Source: Streptomyces canus (lineage in GTDB: Bacteria > Actinomycetota > Actinomycetes > Streptomycetales > Streptomycetaceae). From it: DNA of 64,000 nucleotides. Shown here piece after piece: positions 61,480 through 64,000 of the stretch. The stretch spans positions 1,488,001 to 1,552,000 of the forward strand of contig NZ_JAUSYQ010000002.1 of the NCBI RefSeq assembly GCF_030816965.1. The letters are read 5' to 3'. The notes under the pieces were generated by a model that had not been told where the DNA came from, made no database searches, and saw only the letters and a list, made by a program, of their open reading frames with translations. The position numbers and the translations under genes are program-made. Position 1 is the first letter of the stretch, and each line of letters starts with the position of its first letter.

Positions 61480-61785
61480 ATGGTGCCGGACCTTCCACCG
61501 CTGCCCGCGCTCACGCGCGCCGAGGGCGAGCTGATCGACCGTTATCTCGACGTGGTCGACCTGCTGGGCCGGATCAACCCGGCCCGGCGCGAGGACACCT
61601 ATGGCGGACTGCGCGCGGCGCAGGCGCTGGTGAGCAGGGCGGCCGAGCTGCGCGACGCGCTCGTGGTGATGCACGGCCGCGGTGAGCGCGAACTGCACGC
61701 CGCGACGCTGGCACGAGCGCTTCGGGTGCTGGACGGCGAGCGGCGCACGTCCCGGGTCACCGTCCCGCCCGAACCAGGCAATTGA
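61480..61785 (+). CDS. Small helical protein in the clpP operon
   Basis: A 101-residue protein rich in Leu, Ala, Arg and Glu, likely all-helical, without a signal or membrane segment. I do not recognise a family. The ATG lies 7 bases after the clpP stop, so both are made from one message. It may help to adjust or assemble the Clp protease; this comes only from the context. The operon ends at a hairpin at 61874-61893. Confidence 0.65.
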   Translation: MVPDLPPLPALTRAEGELIDRYLDVVDLLGRINPARREDTYGGLRAAQALVSRAAELRDALVVMHGRGERELHAATLARALRVLDGERRTSRVTVPPEPGN

Positions 61786-61873
61786 CGCACCGACAGTGTT
61801 CCCGGGCGTCCCGCGGTCCGACGGGGCGTCCGGGGGGCCTTTGAAACGGACCAAACGACGTACCACCATTTGC

Positions 61874-61893
61874 AGGAGGCGCGGCTCCTTTTT
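61874..61893 (+). terminator. Hairpin with T-tract, end of the clpP operon
   Basis: The stem AGGAG / CTCCT closes a 6-base loop and is followed by five T, about 90 bases after the last stop codon. The stem is short, so the call is moderate. A perfect palindrome, GTTGCGCAAC (61907-61916), follows and may belong to the next promoter. Confidence 0.45.
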
Positions 61894-62132
61894 CACGACC
61901 CCCCAAGTTGCGCAACACGCGTAGCACGGGAGCGGAATGAGGAGTTTCTGTGCTGGTCCGGGGGCCTGCGAGGCCCTCGACACCCCTCCGTTCGAAGAGG
62001 TGTCCACCCGAACGGGTGAGTGGTGAGTAACAACACAAACCCCCGGTTCCGTTGGGTTTTTGGGACATCCGTGCGCCAAGATCCCGTCTGACGACAAGCC
62101 CCCGCCGCAGCGGCGGGGCGGTCCGGGCGGAC

Positions 62133-62325
62133 GCCGAGTCCTGCCGCCGCCCGGATGACCGGTCGACAGAAGTGGATCGGCAGGAGTGGAGGACCCAGGC
62201 ACGACGGGTCGCCGGGACGGTCACGCCATGACCGGGTCGAGCAGCCCTTGGGGTGAAGCCGCGTCAGCGGCCGGGCAACTTCGCCAGCCCGAATCCGACA
62301 GGTCATCCTTCACAGGCGGCTGACG
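62133..62325 (+). ncRNA. ydaO/yuaA-type c-di-AMP riboswitch
   Basis: The leader of the NlpC/P60 gene holds the conserved blocks of this riboswitch in the right order: GTGGAGGACCCAGG near 62186, CCCTTGGGGTGAAGCC near 62250, CGGGCAAC near 62273, and CCCGAATCCGACAGG near 62288, ending with CACAGGCGG near 62311. A GCCGAGTCCTGCCG arm at 62133 pairs with CGGCAGGA about 35 bases on. In Streptomyces such riboswitches control cell-wall hydrolase genes and switch them off at high c-di-AMP. A GC hairpin (CCCCGCC / GGCGGGG, near 62100) stands just before it. The rest of the gap 61786-62132 has no gene. Confidence 0.8.
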
Positions 62326-62336
62326 AAGGGTTGCGC

Positions 62337-62810
62337 ATGACTGCGCTCAATCGTGTCCCGTCGCTGATGGTCCGGGCCGGTACGGCCTCGGCCTTCGCCA
62401 TCGCCGCCGTGGGCGGCTCCGTCGTGGTCCCGGGTGTCGCAGCCGACGCCGCCGCCGCGACGCCGGCGACGAAGGCACTCAAGGTCGCGGCTTCCAAGAA
62501 GGGCTCGCCGTACAGGTACGGCGCCACGGGGCCCCACCGCTTCGACTGCTCAGGGCTCACGCTGTACTCGTTCAAGAAGGCGGGCAAGAAGCTGCCTCGT
62601 ACGGCGGCCCAGCAGTACAACAAGACCCGCCATATCTCCTCAGGCAGCCGCAAGGCCGGCGACCTGGTGTTCTTCCATTCGGGTTCGAACGTCTACCACG
62701 TCGGCATCTACGCCGGGAAGGGAAAGATCTGGCACGCCCCGAAGACCGGGGACGTGGTGAGGCTGCAGAAGATCTGGACGAAGAGCGTCTGGTACGGCCG
62801 GGTCAAGTGA
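62337..62810 (+). CDS. NlpC/P60 cell-wall endopeptidase
   Basis: A 157-residue secreted peptidase. The N-terminus is a Sec signal peptide with cleavage near VAADAAAA (about residue 40). The catalytic Cys lies in FDCSGL, the His in YHVGIYAG, and a third polar residue in WHAPK. It should cut peptide stems of peptidoglycan. The ATG at 62337 follows the riboswitch, and the GAAGGG just upstream overlaps the end of the aptamer, so ligand binding could hide it. A large hairpin follows the gene. Confidence 0.9.
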   Translation: MTALNRVPSLMVRAGTASAFAIAAVGGSVVVPGVAADAAAATPATKALKVAASKKGSPYRYGATGPHRFDCSGLTLYSFKKAGKKLPRTAAQQYNKTRHISSGSRKAGDLVFFHSGSNVYHVGIYAGKGKIWHAPKTGDVVRLQKIWTKSVWYGRVK

Positions 62811-62814
62811 CGCC

Positions 62815-62858
62815 CCCGAGGGGGTGGCGGCGACCTGACCTCCCGCCGCCCCCTCGGG
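62815..62858 (+). terminator. Large GC hairpin after the NlpC/P60 gene
   Basis: CCCGAGGGGGTGGCGGC pairs with GCCGCCCCCTCGGG, with a small bulge, around a loop of about 13 bases. It lies a few bases after the stop codon. Confidence 0.65.
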
Positions 62859-62904
62859 TCTCCCGGCACGCGTGACACGGGCTCAGGTGGTTACCCGTGG
62901 CGGC

Positions 62905-63507
62905 ATGGCCGACCACCGCCCGTGCACCGCCCGCAACGAGACGCCGCTGGAGCGCGCCGACCGCAACTTCGGCGAGCTGCTCCAGGAACTGCGCGTCACC
63001 CAGACCGGGGTGCAGATCCTCTTCGCCTTTCTGCTGACCCTGGCCTTCACCCAGCGCTTCCCGTCCCTCGACACCTTCCAGCGCGCCACGTACGTCACCA
63101 CACTGCTCTTCGCGGTACTCGCGGCGGCCCTGTTCACCGCGCCGGCCGCCCTGCACCGCTCGCTCTTCCAGCGCGGCGCCAAGGCCCGCATCGTGCAGGT
63201 CTCGTCCCGGCTCGCCACGGTCGGCATGGGGGTTCTGGTGCTCGCCTTCACCGGGTCGGTGCTGCTCGTGGTGGACGTGACGACGGGCCGGGCCGGCGGA
63301 GTGGCCGCGGGCGCGGCGACCCTGCTGGTGTGCCTGGGCCTGTGGGGGCTGCTCCCCCGGCTGGTCCGGCGGGCGGGGCTCACCGAGGAACGCAGGACGG
63401 CACAGCCGCATCCGGCGCCTCCGTCGGCGACGCGTGAGGTGGTCAGGCCGCGAGCAGCGGCTCGGCCAGGAGCATCACCCCGAGAGCCGTCAACGCGCCC
63501 GCGGTGA
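62905..63507 (+). CDS. Four-helix membrane protein (DUF6328-like)
   Basis: A 200-residue protein with about four hydrophobic helices. An N-terminal stretch, RADRNFGELLQELRVTQTGV, is followed by LFAFLLTLAFTQRF; this combination is typical of an actinobacterial family I know as DUF6328, whose function is unknown. The C-terminal 45 residues are Pro- and Arg-rich and disordered. The ATG at 62905 or a GTG/ATG upstream (62872) could be the start. Its last 65 bases overlap the converging LysE gene, so the real stop may be as read but the tail is of low worth. Confidence 0.65.
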   Translation: MADHRPCTARNETPLERADRNFGELLQELRVTQTGVQILFAFLLTLAFTQRFPSLDTFQRATYVTTLLFAVLAAALFTAPAALHRSLFQRGAKARIVQVSSRLATVGMGVLVLAFTGSVLLVVDVTTGRAGGVAAGAATLLVCLGLWGLLPRLVRRAGLTEERRTAQPHPAPPSATREVVRPRAAARPGASPREPSTRPR

Positions 63508-64000
63508 CCCCGGTGACCGCCCGGGCCGCCCGCGGCCGGCGCAGCCACCGCCCCAGCCGGTCCACGAGCACGGCCACCGCCGAGAACCACACCAGCGCGA
63601 GAACGACCACGATCAGGGCGAGCAGCAGCGTCCTGGGCAGCGTGGAGCTCCCCTGGGGCACGAACTGCGGCAGCAGGCTGAGGAAGGTGATGGGGACCTT
63701 GGGGTTGAGCGCGTTGGTGACGAACCCCTGCCGCAGGGGGCGCAGCGCCGCGCCGGCCTCGACGACGGTCTCCGTGCGTGTCCGCCGCAGCTCCAGCAAG
63801 GTCCGTACACCCAGGTACAACACATAACCCCCACCCAGCAGTTGAAGCGCCCGGAACAGCGCGGGCACGGCCGTGAGCACCGCGGCGACCCCGGCCACCG
63901 CGAGCGCCGTGTGGACCAGTAGCCCGCCCACGACGCCGAGCGCGCAGGCGACCCCGGCCCGGCGGGAGACCAGGGCGTTGCGTACGACAACGGTGAAGTC
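63443..64000 (-). CDS. LysE/RhtB-family amino-acid exporter, 5' end beyond the window
   Basis: About 185 residues are present. Hydrophobic segments and family marks such as RNALVSRRAGVACALGVVGG, ALQLLGGGYVLYLGVRTL and the FVTNALNPKVPITFL motif identify a LysE-type translocator. The N-terminal dozen or so residues, with the PGP motif, lie off the right edge. It probably exports an amino acid or a related small molecule. It converges on, and overlaps, the four-helix membrane protein gene. Confidence 0.88.
   Translation of the reverse strand, partial: DFTVVVRNALVSRRAGVACALGVVGGLLVHTALAVAGVAAVLTAVPALFRALQLLGGGYVLYLGVRTLLELRRTRTETVVEAGAALRPLRQGFVTNALNPKVPITFLSLLPQFVPQGSSTLPRTLLLALIVVVLALVWFSAVAVLVDRLGRWLRRPRAARAVTGVTAGALTALGVMLLAEPLLAA

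Noticed and set aside
62005..62040. GAACGGGTGAG and GTGAGTAAC next to each other recall a conserved part of 16S rRNA.
   Set aside because: The match is short, is broken by an insertion, and no other rRNA sequence surrounds it. It lies in the leader of a riboswitch gene.
1..64000. CRISPR array, tRNA, rRNA or prophage attachment sites.
   Set aside because: No regularly spaced repeats, no cloverleaf-like sequence with a CCA-type end and no integrase gene were seen on reading both strands. A tRNA or repeat search by program would be more certain.

Overview
This window is very GC-rich, with strong third-position GC, GTG starts and GTGA/ATGA gene overlaps. It carries an assembly-line antibiotic cluster, a clpP gene and an NlpC/P60 hydrolase behind a ydaO-type leader. 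All of this points to a Streptomyces or close relative. No database search was possible; family calls rest on motifs read from the translated sequence.

Positions 1 to about 50,000 are the right-hand part of a trans-AT polyketide synthase / non-ribosomal peptide synthetase cluster; the left end lies outside. Read in the direction of transcription (right to left), the line is: a synthetase with carrier - Cy - Cy - A (code read as cysteine) - PCP - SagB-like oxidase - KS lacking its HGTGT histidine; a free-standing DH; PKS A (post-KS linker - ACP - KS - KR - ACP - KS); and PKS B (DH - ACP - KR - KS - ECH - ACP - KS - DH - KR - C-MT - ACP - KS - KR - ACP - KS, running off the window). No module has an acyltransferase domain. 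The expected chemistry is a thiazole made from cysteine, then polyketide extension with one C-methylation and a possible beta-branch.

Between PKS A and the synthetase lie the accessory genes: a Cys-nucleophile alpha/beta hydrolase, an isochorismatase-fold protein, two acyl-adenylating ligases, a flavoprotein, a DUF3224 protein, an unidentified tandem-repeat protein, three methyltransferases, a P450 with a ferredoxin, three dTDP-sugar genes (one a fusion), an Na+/H+-antiporter-like protein and an MFS pump. No glycosyltransferase, acyltransferase, HMG-synthase cassette or pathway regulator is visible, so these probably lie to the left.

The most striking signal is an 18-bp palindrome, C(T/C)GCNCA-N4-TG(A/C)GCAG. 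It occurs, in full or half-conserved form, in front of every complete transcription unit from 23.5 to 50.0 kb. Its centre lies 29.5 to 30.5 bases from a TAGCNT-like -10 hexamer, which puts it near -41.5, the place of a class II activator. Three of the promoters would give leaderless messages. The last site, at 49,990-50,007, marks the right edge of the cluster.

From 50 to 60.3 kb the sequence is a mix of intact accessory genes (a VOC protein, a TetR/MFS pair, a Tat-exported solute-binding protein, a histidine kinase) and gene debris (MarR, flavin monooxygenase, PKS-ACP, transposase, NACHT and ABC-ATPase fragments, and a response regulator with an in-frame TAG). From 60.8 kb to the end the content looks like ordinary chromosome: ClpP and a small partner, a c-di-AMP riboswitch with an NlpC/P60 hydrolase, a four-helix membrane protein and a partial LysE exporter.
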